Assembly (NCBI RefSeq): GCF_022234545.1
Contig: NZ_JAIEUI010000011.1
Location: forward strand, 124,001-188,000
DNA length: 64,000 nucleotides
DNA from: Paenibacillus piscarius
Lineage (GTDB): Bacteria > Bacillota > Bacilli > Paenibacillales > Paenibacillaceae
Direction: 5' to 3'
Positions within the stretch are counted from its first letter, which is position 1, and every line of letters begins with the position of its first letter. This document shows, one piece after another, positions 1 to 9,676 of this stretch. Position numbers and translations under genes: made by a program. Under the pieces are notes generated by a model. It saw nothing but the letters and a program-made list of their open reading frames with translations, had not been told where the DNA came from and did not search any database.

Positions 1-1855
1 CGCCCGCGTCTACCTGAAGCAGCTCAACCAGCAGGGCCAGACGCTGCTGGAGAAGGGTGCTGAGCCGCTGGCGGCATTGGCTTACCTGGTCAGCGGGCAA
101 GCTTATCCTCATGCCCTGCTGACTTATGCCTGGAAGACGCTGATGCAGAACCACCCGCATGACAGCATCTGCGGCTGCAGTGTGGATGAGGTCCACCGCG
201 AGATGATCAGCCGTTTCGAGAAGAGCCGCCATGTCGGCGAAGCTATTATCGAAGACAGTCTGAAAGCGGTCTCCGCACAGATTGGCACCCGGAAGGTTGC
301 CGCCTGGGGCGAATCGGCCCGGCCGGTGACGGTGTTCAATACTACCGGCTGGGAGCGCAGCGGAACAGTAAGCGTGGAGGTGATCTTCGCCAAGCGTTAT
401 TTCAAGGAAGGGCCGAATCCGGCGGCGATTGCCGAAGCGCTGGATCAGCTGCCGCTTGACTTGGAGCGCGGGCGTCTGCTCGATGTTGAAGGGCAGACTG
501 TGGCTTGCAAGGCGGAGGATCTGGGCACCCGGTTCGGCTATGAGCTGCCTGACGACCAGTTCCGCAAGCCATATATGGCCCGGATGGTCCGGCTGACCTT
601 CGAGGCTGCGCAGGTGCCGCCGTTAGGCTATAGCACCTATGCCTGGGTAGAGTCGGCGGATGAATCCGCCGGGGTTGCTGCTGAAGGTCCGCTTAAGGTG
701 CTGGAACAGGGGATGGAGAACGACTTCCTGGCCGTCCGTATCCGCGAGGACGGGTCTTACGATGTGGCCGACAAGCGGACGGGCCGCAGCTTCACCGGAC
801 TCGGTGTCTATGAGAACTGCGGCGATATCGGCAATGAATATGTGTTCCGCCAGCCGGAGGGCGATGCTGCGCTGACGACCAAGGGCCTCGCTGCCCGCAT
901 CTCGCTGGCTGAGCATGAGCCTAACCGCATCACGTATGAAATCGTGCACGAATGGACGATTCCTGCCTCCGCAGATGCTTCGTTCGAGGACGAGAAGCGC
1001 AGAATGGTGCCGTTCCGGCAGCGCAAGGCCGGACGCTCTGTAGAGCAGGTGCCGCTGCGGATCGTGACCCGGATCAGCCTGGAGGCCGGCGGGACCGGTG
1101 TTCAGGTCTCGGCCGCATTCAATAATCAGGCCAAGGACCACCGGCTGCGCGTGCTCTTCCCTACCGGGCTGGATGCATCGACCCTGCGGGCCGATTCGAT
1201 CTTCGAAGCTGCCGAGCGCGAGATTGAGCCGGCTGCGGACTGGATCAATCCAAGCAATGCCCAGCACCAGCAGGCTTATGTCAGTGTGTCGGATGGCAGC
1301 ACCGGACTGCTGGCGGCCAACAAGGGACTGAACGAATACGAGGTGCTGCGGGACGGCAGCAATACGATTGCCGTCACCCTGCTGCGCAGCGTATCGGAGC
1401 TGGGCGACTGGGGCGTATTCCCTACACCGGAGGCCCAGTGCCTTGGCGGGCAGACCGTGGAATTCGCGATCCGTCCCTTTGCCGGAGATGCGGACTGGAC
1501 GGAGGCTTGTGCCTGGGCCTACCAGTACCAGGTGCCTTGGTTCACGGTCCAGACCAGCTGGCAGGAAGGCTCGCTCCCGGCGGTCTATCAGCCGCTGGAA
1601 TGGCAGGGCCGCACCCTGGCGCTGTCCGCCTGCAAAATGTCCGCAGACCATGAGGACATCATCCTGCGCTGGTACAATCTGGCGGGAGTAGAGCAAGAGC
1701 TCGCGCTTACGCCGCATTTTCCGGTGGAGGCCGTATATGCCAGTGATATTCTCGAACGGCGCAAGCAGCGGGAAGCCCTGGATGAGGGTACTCTCCGCCG
1801 CTCTGCCGGTAAAGCACAAATCGTCACCTATGCTCTAAAGCCTGCACAATCCTAA
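1..1855 (+). CDS. GH38 alpha-mannosidase (5' part missing)
   Basis: This is the C-terminal portion of a glycoside hydrolase family 38 alpha-mannosidase. The frame is already open at base 2, so the gene starts left of the window and the TTG at 77 is not its start. The motif NHPHDSICGCS near the beginning matches the family region that carries a zinc-binding His. The remaining 550 or so residues are the beta-sandwich half typical of GH38. The nucleophile Asp would lie in the missing part. The stop is 27 bases before a GH125 gene with its own GGAGG site, so the two are probably cotranscribed. Together they suggest intracellular trimming of alpha-mannosides such as N-glycan or mannan fragments. 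The family call is firm; the substrate is inferred. Confidence 0.9.
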   Translation, partial: ARVYLKQLNQQGQTLLEKGAEPLAALAYLVSGQAYPHALLTYAWKTLMQNHPHDSICGCSVDEVHREMISRFEKSRHVGEAIIEDSLKAVSAQIGTRKVAAWGESARPVTVFNTTGWERSGTVSVEVIFAKRYFKEGPNPAAIAEALDQLPLDLERGRLLDVEGQTVACKAEDLGTRFGYELPDDQFRKPYMARMVRLTFEAAQVPPLGYSTYAWVESADESAGVAAEGPLKVLEQGMENDFLAVRIREDGSYDVADKRTGRSFTGLGVYENCGDIGNEYVFRQPEGDAALTTKGLAARISLAEHEPNRITYEIVHEWTIPASADASFEDEKRRMVPFRQRKAGRSVEQVPLRIVTRISLEAGGTGVQVSAAFNNQAKDHRLRVLFPTGLDASTLRADSIFEAAEREIEPAADWINPSNAQHQQAYVSVSDGSTGLLAANKGLNEYEVLRDGSNTIAVTLLRSVSELGDWGVFPTPEAQCLGGQTVEFAIRPFAGDADWTEACAWAYQYQVPWFTVQTSWQEGSLPAVYQPLEWQGRTLALSACKMSADHEDIILRWYNLAGVEQELALTPHFPVEAVYASDILERRKQREALDEGTLRRSAGKAQIVTYALKPAQS

Positions 1856-1882
1856 ATTCACTATGCCAGGAGGAGTTACACC

Positions 1883-3163
1883 ATGAATCTGCCAGCTTCC
1901 ATTACCGCCTATCTGAATGAGGCCGATGAACGGCTTGCGCATCACCCAAAACTTCAGCAGTTGTTCCGCAACTGCTTCCCGAACACCCTGGAGACCACGA
2001 CTAAGCTACTGGATGACGGCACGACCTTTGTGTTCACCGGCGATATCCCGGCCATGTGGCTGCGCGATTCGACGGAGCAGGTGCGGCACTATATTCCTTT
2101 TGCCAAAAACGACCCTGAATTGCAGCGGATTCTCCGCGGCCTGATTGCCCGCCAGATGTTCTATGTGAATATTGATCCGTACACTAACGCCTTCAACGAA
2201 ACCGCAAATGACAAGCATTACCGCGATACGGACGACTGCAACTTGAATCCGTGGATGTGGGAACGCAAATATGAGCTGGACTCCCTCTGCTTCGTCGTTC
2301 AGCTCGCTTATATGTACTGGAAGGAAGCGGAGCAGACCGACATCTTCGATGCCGCCTGCTACCAGGCGCTGACCTCTATCGTGAACACGATCGAGACCGA
2401 GCAGCATCACGGGGAGAAATCCCCTTACCATTTCATCCGCCAGACGCTCCAGGATACGGAGACGCTGCATAATAACGGACGCGGGATGCCGGTCAACTAT
2501 ACGGGGATGAGCTGGTCGGGCTTCCGCCCGAGCGATGACAGCTGCGAATTCGGCTACAATATTCCTTCGAATATGTTCGCTGTAGTGATTCTGGGGTATA
2601 TCGGCGAGATCGCGAGCGAAATATATCAGGATGAGCGGCTGGCGGCGAGAGCGGCGAAGCTCCGCAAAGAGATCGACTTCGGCATCCGCACCTACGGCAT
2701 CGTGAACCATCCGAAGTACGGCAGAATCTACGCCTATGAGACGGACGGCTATGGCAATTACTCGTTGATGGACGATGCCGGAACCCCGGGGCTAATCTCT
2801 ATTCCTTACATTGGTTATGTTGGCGTGGAGGATGAGATCTATCAGAATACCCGCCGGTTCGCACTCAGCTTCGACAACCCGTTCTATTTCGAGGGCAAGC
2901 ACGCCAAAGGCATCGGCAGTCCGCACACCCCGGGCGGTTACGTCTGGCATATGGCGCTGTCGATGCAGGCGCTGACGGCGGATAACGATGAGGAGATCAA
3001 GGAGCTGATCGACATGCTGATCCGCACCGATGCCGATAGAGGCTACATGCACGAGGGCTTCCACCCGGATAACCCGGCCGACTTCTCGCGCGAGTGGTTC
3101 GCCTGGTCCAACAGCCTGTTCGCCACGCTGATCGGCAAGGCGATGGATAAGGGATTGGTTTAG
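1883..3163 (+). CDS. GH125 exo-alpha-1,6-mannosidase
   Basis: The 426-residue product matches glycoside hydrolase family 125, metal-independent inverting exo-alpha-mannosidases. It has the usual family length and landmarks such as GDIPAMWLRDSTEQ near residue 50, NAFNETAND near 110, and LLSIPYIGYV-like and GIGSPHTPGG segments in the C-terminal half. There is no signal peptide, so it should act in the cytoplasm on imported mannosides. An AGGAGGAG site precedes the ATG by the usual distance. It follows the GH38 gene closely, an arrangement seen in Firmicute mannoside-utilisation loci. Family assignment is from recognised motifs; the natural substrate is inferred from the pairing. Confidence 0.9.
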   Translation: MNLPASITAYLNEADERLAHHPKLQQLFRNCFPNTLETTTKLLDDGTTFVFTGDIPAMWLRDSTEQVRHYIPFAKNDPELQRILRGLIARQMFYVNIDPYTNAFNETANDKHYRDTDDCNLNPWMWERKYELDSLCFVVQLAYMYWKEAEQTDIFDAACYQALTSIVNTIETEQHHGEKSPYHFIRQTLQDTETLHNNGRGMPVNYTGMSWSGFRPSDDSCEFGYNIPSNMFAVVILGYIGEIASEIYQDERLAARAAKLRKEIDFGIRTYGIVNHPKYGRIYAYETDGYGNYSLMDDAGTPGLISIPYIGYVGVEDEIYQNTRRFALSFDNPFYFEGKHAKGIGSPHTPGGYVWHMALSMQALTADNDEEIKELIDMLIRTDADRGYMHEGFHPDNPADFSREWFAWSNSLFATLIGKAMDKGLV

Positions 3164-3321
3164 GGTGAAGCCCTGAATAGATAGCTCTCCTGCACCAAGC
3201 AAGTGGAATAACGTATCTTAATTCGCCCATTGGGCTGGAGTTACCGGAAAAAGGTGGAAAAACAGCAACTAATATTGTTACTTTATGCTATTTGGGATGA
3301 ATCGGGAGAATTTAAGTGCTG

Positions 3322-3376
3322 TTTATCCAACTACTGGTTCTCCAGCGCTCATTCGTTCATTAATAGTTGGAGTAAA
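3322..3376. repeat. Inverted repeat in the gap after the GH125 gene
   Basis: TTTATCCAACTA and TAGTTGGAGTAAA form a 12-bp stem with one bulge, separated by about 30 bases. It lies in the 240-base stretch between the GH125 stop and the bidirectional terminator, where I see no credible gene. It may be a remnant of an intergenic repeat; no function can be assigned. Confidence 0.4.
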
Positions 3377-3403
3377 TCCACCTACCCTACTTCCTCTAAA
3401 CAC

Positions 3404-3451
3404 AAAACGGCTGCAGCTCCCTTGAACCCAAGGAGGCCGCAGCCGTTTATT
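3404..3451. terminator. Bidirectional Rho-independent terminator
   Basis: AAAACGGCTGC pairs with GCAGCCGTTT across a short loop that itself contains a CCTT/AAGG pairing. The stem is flanked by A's on the left and T's on the right, so it can stop transcription from the mannosidase genes and also from deoC on the other strand. Confidence 0.75.
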
Positions 3452-3453
3452 AA

Positions 3454-3610
3454 TCTATGTAGATTGAACTTGGAATACATAGACAGGGAAAACGTGACGG
3501 AGGGGAATTTTGGCACTGTAGGAGCGTCAGCGTCCGCCTTTGTCACCGGATTTCAACCGCGAACAGCGGTACAATTGAGGAAATCTGGGGACAACAGCGG
3601 CCGGAAGGCC
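3454..3610 (+). ncRNA. Candidate structured RNA or dispersed folded element
   Basis: No credible protein is encoded here, yet four nested or consecutive stems fill about 155 bases. TCTATGTA (3454) pairs with TACATAGA (3476). GTGACGGAGG (3494) pairs along all ten positions with CCTTTGTCAC (3537). CGGATTTC (3547) pairs with GAAATCTG (3580) and encloses ACCGC/GCGGT (3556, 3566). GGCC-GGAA-GGCC (3599-3610) is a GNRA-type tetraloop hairpin. Three of the pairs are G-U wobbles that work only in RNA read from the plus strand, which argues for a plus-strand transcript rather than a deoC 3' end. It could be a regulatory RNA or one copy of a dispersed repeat. I do not recognise a named family. Confidence 0.45.
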
Positions 3611-3682
3611 AAACATTCTTTGGAGTCACGCCATTCCTGGTCCAGAAAACTTACAAGTACAATCCGTTTAGCTTACCTCAGC

Positions 3683-4363
3683 TTAATAACTGCTCTGGCT
3701 CTGCTCGCCCTTGGCGATGGCTACACCGCCGCTGGTGCCGATCCGGCTGGCGCCTGCGCCGATCATGACCATCGCATCCTCTGCGCTGCGGACACCGCCG
3801 GAGGCCTTCACGCCGATCTCCGGTCCGACTGTCGCCCGCATCAGAGCGATATCCTCCTTCGTTGCACCGCCGGTAGAGAAGCCGGTAGAGGTCTTCACGA
3901 AGTCTGCACCCGCTGCTACAGCAAGCTTGCAGGCACGGATCTTCTCTTCCTCAGTCAGCAGACAGGTCTCGATGATCACCTTGGTCAGCGCCTTGCCGCG
4001 TGCAGCGTCCACTACCGCAGCAATATCACGCTTCACCAGTTCATCGTCTCCGTCCTTCAGGGCGCCGATGTTGATGACCATGTCCACTTCGCCGGCACCG
4101 TTACTGATTGCATTGGTTGTCTCGAATGCTTTCGTTTCCGGTGTAGAAGCTCCCAATGGGAAGCCGATTACTGTACATACCTTCACCTCAGGCGTGTCCT
4201 TCAGTACGGCATGAGCCGTAGCAACCCAGGCCGGGTTCACGCAGACCGAGGCGAATTTATAGGCCTTTGCTTCTTCGGCCAGCTTGATAATATCGTCTTT
4301 CCGGGCATCTGCCTTCAGCAGTGTATGGTCGATCATCCCGGATATTGTCGTTTCACTCATCAT
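3683..4363 (-). CDS. deoC: Deoxyribose-phosphate aldolase
   Basis: DeoC splits 2-deoxyribose-5-phosphate into glyceraldehyde-3-phosphate and acetaldehyde in cytoplasmic deoxynucleoside catabolism. The product is close in sequence to the Bacillus enzyme: SVCVNPAWV, the [11 protein letters not shown] stretch, the Schiff-base lysine in [15 protein letters not shown], and the second lysine in VKASGGVR. An upstream ATG at 4375 sits inside the GGAGG site, so the start is taken at 4363 (an adjacent ATG at 4360 is equally possible), 5 to 8 bases after GGAGG. It appears monocistronic, with no nucleoside kinase or phosphorylase nearby. About 320 bases separate its stop from the terminator at 3404. Confidence 0.95.
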   Translation of the reverse strand: MMSETTISGMIDHTLLKADARKDDIIKLAEEAKAYKFASVCVNPAWVATAHAVLKDTPEVKVCTVIGFPLGASTPETKAFETTNAISNGAGEVDMVINIGALKDGDDELVKRDIAAVVDAARGKALTKVIIETCLLTEEEKIRACKLAVAAGADFVKTSTGFSTGGATKEDIALMRATVGPEIGVKASGGVRSAEDAMVMIGAGASRIGTSGGVAIAKGEQSQSSY

Positions 4364-4525
4364 TAATTCCTCCATCTAATCGGTAATGGATTCAGCATCC
4401 CTTGTAATCATACCAATAGTGGGACGCTTTGGAAAGCTGGCGGAAGACGGGCATACCCGCTGTCATTGCCTGACCGGCGGCGCCGGAGCATTCCCAAGCG
4501 CCCGGCAGGCGGCAGCCCGTACCTT

Positions 4526-6283
4526 CTATACCTTCACCTGACCAATAGCCTCCCGCAGATCGCCGGTACTGTCGCTGATCGTCTGCGAAGCCTCGTAGAC
4601 CTCTTGAATTCTCGCCAATTGCAGACGGGTCAGCTCACGAATCTCCCGCGTCTGCTCAGCGGCTTCCCCGGCGATATCCGCCATGCTGCCCACCGCTGCG
4701 GCAACCTCCTCAGAGCCGGCGGACAGCTGCTCGGCGGTCGCCGATACATCGATGATCTGTCCGGCTACCTCACGGAAGGCGCTGGCCGCCTTCATAAGAG
4801 AAGCCTCCGCTTCGGCTGACATCCGCACCCCTTCCTGCACTTCAGCGGATGCGCCTGACATCTGTACCCCGATGCTTGCCGAAGCCTGGCTGATCTGCAG
4901 CAGCAGCCCGGTCACCTGCTCGGCAGCGGCTGCGGAGCCCTCCGCCAGCTTGCGCACTTCACCGGCTACAACGGTGAAGCCTCTGCCGTGCTCGCCTGCA
5001 CGCGCCGCCTCGATGGAGGCGTTCAGTGCCAGCAGCTTCGTCTGGTCGGCGGACTGCCTGATCGCAGCCAGCGCGCCTTCAATCTCATCCGTATAGCCTT
5101 GCAGCAGCAGCACGGTATCCAGGGTGTCCCCGGTGGATACGGAGATCGACTGCATCTGCTGATTCGTATGATTCATCGCGGTCTGGGAGGACTCGACGAT
5201 GTCCAGCGCCCGGGCTGCCGATTCCGAGACCGCCGCCGAGGACTCAGAGATCCGTGAGATGCCCAGCGCCATCTCATGCATGGCGATAGCGCTGCTCTGC
5301 GCTCCTTCGGTCTGCGAATGAGCACCGGCGTCGATGTCACTGATTCTGCCGCTAACGGTCTCGCTCATCTGCAGCACATCACCGGCATTCCTGGCGAACG
5401 TCTCGGAGGAGCTGTAGAGACTGTCGGACGCGCTGGACACCCCGGACACCATCCCCCGCACTCTGGCATTCAGGTCCCCTGACATCTGGAGCATCGCCTG
5501 ATAAGCTCTGCCAATCTCATCCCGGGAGTTGACCGGACGGCCGCGCAGAATACCGGCAGCCCCGGCGAGGTCCCCTTCGGCCATGGCACCCGCGCTCTGC
5601 GTAATCGTCTTCAGCGGACGCAGTGACCTGGATACGAACCAGGCCAGCACTGCGAGCGCCCCCAGCGATAGCGCCAGAATAATGCTATAGAGCGGCAGGC
5701 TCTGAAGCAGGACATCCCGGGTAAGCGTACTCAGGACCGCAACATCGGTATCAATACCCAGCGCCCCGACCAGTCCGCCGCCCGTGTCCTTCACCGGAAC
5801 GAATGCAGAGATATAATCCCCGTATTCAGGGTTGCTGATCAGCGGCGTACTGGCATTCTCACCGGCAAGCACCGATTGCACCGCACCTGCGGGCATATCC
5901 GTCGCTTCATTGATCCCTGAGGCCAGCGGGTCCCCCTGCGGCCTGCCGTCAATCATCAGCAGCGGCTGACCGGCTTCACTGATTCGGACAAAATACACAT
6001 ACCGCGCACCTATCGACTTGCGGAACTGGTCCAGCTCGTTACGCAGGGACCAGTACAGATCCGACTCCTGAGGGTCGGCCAGGAACTGCTTATAACGGGC
6101 AGGATCTATCTGTGTCACATAGTTACTGGCAATATTCATGTTGTAGCTGCTAATTGTCCCTCTGACCGCTGTGCCGGTGTTCACCCATTGAATAGCGGCG
6201 TTGCCGGCTGTAATACATAGAATTACTGCGGTCATAACACAGAGAATACGGGCAATCAATCGGGTTCGGATAAAAGAAAACAT
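4526..6283 (-). CDS. Methyl-accepting chemotaxis protein
   Basis: This is a 585-residue transmembrane chemoreceptor. TM1 lies at about residues 9-30, followed by an extracellular Cache-like sensor (about 35-190, including [13 protein letters not shown] and a GALGIDTDV segment), TM2 (about 195-217), a HAMP linker and a long MCP signalling coiled coil. The hairpin tip is recognisable as [20 protein letters not shown] followed by [11 protein letters not shown], where CheA and CheW dock. The sensed ligand cannot be read from sequence; Cache domains usually bind small organic acids, amino acids or similar. No other chemotaxis gene is nearby, so it is an orphan receptor. There is no obvious terminator between it and deoC. 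Confidence 0.92.
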   Translation of the reverse strand: MFSFIRTRLIARILCVMTAVILCITAGNAAIQWVNTGTAVRGTISSYNMNIASNYVTQIDPARYKQFLADPQESDLYWSLRNELDQFRKSIGARYVYFVRISEAGQPLLMIDGRPQGDPLASGINEATDMPAGAVQSVLAGENASTPLISNPEYGDYISAFVPVKDTGGGLVGALGIDTDVAVLSTLTRDVLLQSLPLYSIILALSLGALAVLAWFVSRSLRPLKTITQSAGAMAEGDLAGAAGILRGRPVNSRDEIGRAYQAMLQMSGDLNARVRGMVSGVSSASDSLYSSSETFARNAGDVLQMSETVSGRISDIDAGAHSQTEGAQSSAIAMHEMALGISRISESSAAVSESAARALDIVESSQTAMNHTNQQMQSISVSTGDTLDTVLLLQGYTDEIEGALAAIRQSADQTKLLALNASIEAARAGEHGRGFTVVAGEVRKLAEGSAAAAEQVTGLLLQISQASASIGVQMSGASAEVQEGVRMSAEAEASLMKAASAFREVAGQIIDVSATAEQLSAGSEEVAAAVGSMADIAGEAAEQTREIRELTRLQLARIQEVYEASQTISDSTGDLREAIGQVKV

Positions 6284-6434
6284 GGAGGCCTTCCCTTTCG
6301 CGCATCACAATAGCGTGGTTATAGTAGGGCCATCCGAAGAAGCAATGACAAATGTCCCTCTCCAGGAAAATTTCGACAAACTTTTTGAAAATCCTTTTCC
6401 GCCGGGACCTGAATGATTAAAAATTATGTATTTC

Positions 6435-6478
6435 AAAAAAAGGCTGCTTCCAAAGCGTACCCGCTTCAGAAACAGCCT
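6435..6478 (-). terminator. Terminator of the SulP gene
   Basis: AGGCTG pairs with CAGCCT around an inner AAGCG/CGCTT stem. A run of six A's on the left is a U-run in the minus-strand transcript, immediately after the SulP stop. Confidence 0.75.
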
Positions 6479-6491
6479 CTGGCCTTTCCCG

Positions 6492-7946
6492 TCAATGACC
6501 GCCCGAAGGCGATAAGCCGACTCTCTGTACAAGCCGGGTACTTTCTTCATTCAGACCGGTTATTGTTACTTTTTTGCCGAGTGCACCGTATTTGTGAGTG
6601 GCCTTCGCGATAGCTCCAACTGCCGACTGATCCCACACATGCGAATGGCTGAAGTCGATGACAACCTGCTCCGGATCACTCTCATATCTGAATTCCTTCA
6701 GGAAATGGCTGGTTGTGCCAAAGAAGAGCTGGCCTGATACCCTATAAGTGGTTACAGAGTCCGCAGGGTCAACGCTTAGCTGGATGGATGCGATCTTCCA
6801 GGCAAAGCACAGCGCGCTGAGCAGGACACCAAACAGCACACCGATGGACAGGTTATCGGTAGCCACTACTGTAACTACGGTAACAATCATCACCAGGGCA
6901 TCGCTTAAGGGGACCCGCCGCAGGCGGGTCAGGGATTTCCATTCAAAGGTGCTGATGCAGACCATAATCATTACACCGACCAGTGCGCCCATAGGAATCC
7001 GCTTGACCACATCACCCAGAACCAGAATCAGAAAGAGGAGAAAAACACCGGATACAAAGGTAGATAAGCGCGTCCGCCCGCCTGATTTCATATTGACCAT
7101 CGACTGGCCGATCATCGCACAACCCGCCATGCCCCCGAAAAAGCCGGTTACGATGTTGGCAAGCCCCTGACCTTTTGCTTCGCGGTTCTTGTCACTGCCG
7201 GTGCCGGTGATATCATCGATCAGCGTGGCCGTCATCAGGGATTCCAGCAGCCCGACTACCGCCAGCGACAGCGAATACGGCAGAATGATCAGCAGGGTAT
7301 CCAGCGTAAGGGGAAGCTCCGGCAGATGAAACACCGGAAGGGCTGAAGTAATAGTTCCCATATCGCCTACAGTTCTAACATCCAGACCAAGCGCTATACT
7401 GAGGACGGAGACGGCAACAATGGCCACAAGGGCCGAAGGCACTGCCCGGGTAATCCGCGGAACGGTATAGATGATGAGCAGTGTAAGCGCCACGAGCGCG
7501 TACATCAGCCAGCCTTGCCCTTCAAAATGCACCAGCTGAGCCATGAAAATCAGAATCGCCAGCGCATTGACAAAGCCGGTCATCACCGGCTGCGGCAGGA
7601 AGGTAATGAATCTGCCCAGCTTCAGCATCCCCATTACAATCTGCAGAATTCCGGCCAGCACTGTGGCTGCGAACAGGTACTCAATGCCATGGGACAGCAC
7701 TAGGCTGCCGACCAGCAGTGCCATCGCTCCTGTCGCCGCCGAGATCATACCCGGCCGTCCGCCGGCAAGGGCGGTCACTACGGCAATGCAGAAGGAAGCA
7801 TACAACCCCACCATGGGGCTTACACCCGCGAGAATAGAGAAGGCAATAGCTTCAGGGATTAAGGCAATCGCCACGGTCATTCCTGATAATATGTCACTCC
7901 GTGTGTTGGAGAACCAACCGTTGTTGTTTAAACCGTGGGGCTTCAA
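6492..7946 (-). CDS. SulP family anion transporter with STAS domain
   Basis: The 484-residue protein is a SulP/SLC26-type transporter. The N-terminal signature ([17 protein letters not shown], then GLYASF) and about ten hydrophobic segments form the membrane part. A cytoplasmic STAS domain occupies the last 100 or so residues, with [11 protein letters not shown] matching the conserved anti-sigma-antagonist-like loop. Bacterial members carry sulfate, bicarbonate or dicarboxylates, and the substrate cannot be decided here. The start is a TTG, supported by AGGAGG ten bases upstream; no in-frame ATG is better placed. A candidate CcpA (cre) site lies about 100 bases upstream, which would fit a carbon-linked substrate. 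Confidence 0.9.
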   Translation of the reverse strand: MKPHGLNNNGWFSNTRSDILSGMTVAIALIPEAIAFSILAGVSPMVGLYASFCIAVVTALAGGRPGMISAATGAMALLVGSLVLSHGIEYLFAATVLAGILQIVMGMLKLGRFITFLPQPVMTGFVNALAILIFMAQLVHFEGQGWLMYALVALTLLIIYTVPRITRAVPSALVAIVAVSVLSIALGLDVRTVGDMGTITSALPVFHLPELPLTLDTLLIILPYSLSLAVVGLLESLMTATLIDDITGTGSDKNREAKGQGLANIVTGFFGGMAGCAMIGQSMVNMKSGGRTRLSTFVSGVFLLFLILVLGDVVKRIPMGALVGVMIMVCISTFEWKSLTRLRRVPLSDALVMIVTVVTVVATDNLSIGVLFGVLLSALCFAWKIASIQLSVDPADSVTTYRVSGQLFFGTTSHFLKEFRYESDPEQVVIDFSHSHVWDQSAVGAIAKATHKYGALGKKVTITGLNEESTRLVQRVGLSPSGGH

Positions 7947-8037
7947 AATTTCTGTTCCTCCTGTGTGTGTTAAAGGTTAACTGCTGCCCCTTATTCTATC
8001 CGACCCGCCTTTAACACCACAAAAGTCCAGCCCCTTA

Positions 8038-8052
8038 TTGTAAGCGTTACCT
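8038..8052 (+). promoter_or_regulatory. Candidate catabolite-responsive element (cre)
   Basis: TTGTAAGCGTTACCT fits every fixed position of the Firmicute cre consensus WTGNAANCGNWNNCW, bound by CcpA. It sits in the 160-base gap upstream of the SulP gene. In the same gap GAATTCAG (8069) and CTGAATTC (8087) form a perfect 8-bp inverted repeat without a T-run, after the aroA stop. Confidence 0.45.
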
Positions 8053-8106
8053 TCTTCCCTATGCTCGGGAATTCAGCGATTTACACCTGAATTCGGGTTA
8101 TTCAAA

Positions 8107-9183
8107 TTAACGGTACAAGCCCGATGCCTTCACTTCATTGAAGAAGGTGTTGAACTCCTCAATATTAAGCTGCTGCGCCGCATCCGACAAAGCGGTAGCC
8201 GGGTCCGGATGCACCTCAACCATAATTCCGTCAGCTCCGGCGGCAAGAGCAGCCTTGGCACATGGAATCAGAATATCCTTGCGTCCGGTCGAATGGGTGA
8301 CGTCCACCAGCACCGGCAGATGGCATTCCTGCTTGAGAATCGGCACCGCCGAGATATCCAGCGTATTGCGCGTCGACTTCTCATACGTGCGGATACCGCG
8401 CTCAATCAGCATAATCTCCATATTGCCGCGTGACATGATATATTCGGCCGCATGGACGAATTCATCCAGCGTAGCGGATAATCCGCGCTTCAGCAGCACC
8501 GGTTTATTCACTTCCCCTACCGCCTTCAGCAGCTCGAAGTTGTGCATATTCCGTGCGCCGACCTGAATCACATCCACATAGTCCAGCGCCTCTTCAATAT
8601 GGCGGGGGTCGACAATCTCGCTGATGGTCAGCAGCCCGTACTCATTCGCCGCTTCACGCAGAATTCTCAGCCCGTCCATCCCCAATCCCTGGAAATCATA
8701 CGGGGAGGTACGGGGCTTGAAGGCTCCGCCGCGCATCACCTTCACACCTGCCTTCTGCAGGGCGGCAGCCACGGTGCGGGTCTGCAGCTCGCTCTCCACC
8801 GAGCACGGGCCGGCCACCATGAGGGACGACAAGCCGCCGACAGTGACTCCACCCGGAAGATTAATGACCGTATCCTCGGTATGGTTCTTGCGCGCTACCA
8901 GCAGGGACTTCTTGTGCTCGGTACTCTGGAGGTCCAGGGACGCAGAGAAAATCTGCTTGAACAGCGTGCGGATCGTTCCGCTGGTGAACGGCCCCTTGTT
9001 GCTCGCTACCAGCTTCTCCAGCATCGCCTTCTCCCGTTCAGGATCGAACTTCGGCACACCCTGCTTCTCTTTGAGGACACCAATCTCCTGCACGACTCCG
9101 GCACGCTCCGAGATCAGCTCCAGCAGCTGGCCGTTAATCTCATCCAATCTTGTTCTCAGATCCTCAAGCTCCATCTTACTCAT
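8107..9183 (-). CDS. aroA: Bifunctional chorismate mutase / DAHP synthase
   Basis: This enzyme makes the first committed compound of aromatic biosynthesis (3-deoxy-D-arabino-heptulosonate 7-phosphate) from phosphoenolpyruvate and erythrose-4-phosphate. An N-terminal AroQ-type chorismate mutase domain (about residues 1-90, [19 protein letters not shown]) is fused to a type I beta DAHP synthase with [20 protein letters not shown] and VLLKRG motifs, as in Bacillus subtilis AroA. The mutase part acts as an allosteric sensor of chorismate and prephenate in that family. A GTG at 9192 overlaps the ribosome site AAGGGAG, so the ATG at 9183 is the better start. A T-box leader reading phenylalanine precedes it. 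Confidence 0.95.
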   Translation of the reverse strand: MSKMELEDLRTRLDEINGQLLELISERAGVVQEIGVLKEKQGVPKFDPEREKAMLEKLVASNKGPFTSGTIRTLFKQIFSASLDLQSTEHKKSLLVARKNHTEDTVINLPGGVTVGGLSSLMVAGPCSVESELQTRTVAAALQKAGVKVMRGGAFKPRTSPYDFQGLGMDGLRILREAANEYGLLTISEIVDPRHIEEALDYVDVIQVGARNMHNFELLKAVGEVNKPVLLKRGLSATLDEFVHAAEYIMSRGNMEIMLIERGIRTYEKSTRNTLDISAVPILKQECHLPVLVDVTHSTGRKDILIPCAKAALAAGADGIMVEVHPDPATALSDAAQQLNIEEFNTFFNEVKASGLYR

Positions 9184-9231
9184 TCCAGACACTCCCTTGT
9201 GTAGTTAATGATTAATCCTGTAAATGAACGC

Positions 9232-9522
9232 AAAAAGGCCCCCGCCGCAAGGGACGAGGAGCCGTGGTACCACCCTTATTTAGAGATGAATCCTGCTGAT
9301 GATCTCACTGACGGCACGCTTAAGCAGCGGCCATCCCGGAATTCACTCTGTCTTACACCCGTTAACGCAGGGGGCGGGCCTCCCTACCCATACCTGCTGC
9401 AGCAAGGTACTTCAAGGGCCGACTCGGAAGTGAACTTCGGCACTTGCAGCTCATAAGGGTGCTCTCAGTCTCCGGCACACCTTCCCTGTTCTGATCCGCT
9501 ATACAGTGCTTACTCTCTTCGT
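9232..9522 (-). promoter_or_regulatory. T-box riboswitch, phenylalanine specifier (UUC)
   Basis: Read on the minus strand, the leader begins with a stem I base (GAAGAGAGTAAGCACT). The distal side reads AAGTGCCGAAG-UUC-A-CTTCCGAG, which matches the specifier-loop layout of known T-boxes and places a UUC (Phe) codon at 9434-9432. The antiterminator box AGGGTGGTACCACG lies near 9261-9276. It is followed by a terminator stem with GGCTCC and GGGGCC arms and a U-run at 9236-9232. Uncharged tRNA-Phe would allow read-through into the DAHP synthase gene. A UAC occurs further down but is not in the specifier position. Confidence 0.88.
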
Positions 9523-9544
9523 CATTGTCATTTCATGGTATATC

Positions 9545-9561
9545 GGTGTATTGCATACACC
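9545..9561. promoter_or_regulatory. Palindrome at the aroA promoter region
   Basis: GGTGTAT-TGC-ATACACC is a perfect 7-bp inverted repeat just upstream of the T-box leader. It lies where the minus-strand promoter should be: TTGATT is a possible -35 element, with TATGCA or GATATA as possible -10 elements. It could be an operator; no regulator is recognised. Confidence 0.35.
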
Positions 9562-9676
9562 AGTTTCTGCTATCTTAATCAAAAAGAGTTCCCGGTGCAA
9601 GACCTTACAGCACTGCATTACAGCTTTAATGCAAATTTGTGTTGGAATGGTGAACAGAACCTCCTGTTCTCAGGGC

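Noticed and set aside
77-79. TTG at 77 as the start of the GH38 gene
   Set aside because: The frame is open to the window edge and the product lacks the N-terminal catalytic half; the gene clearly starts upstream.
8069-8094. Terminator of the DAHP synthase gene
   Set aside because: GAATTCAG/CTGAATTC is a perfect inverted repeat but has no U-run on the relevant strand.
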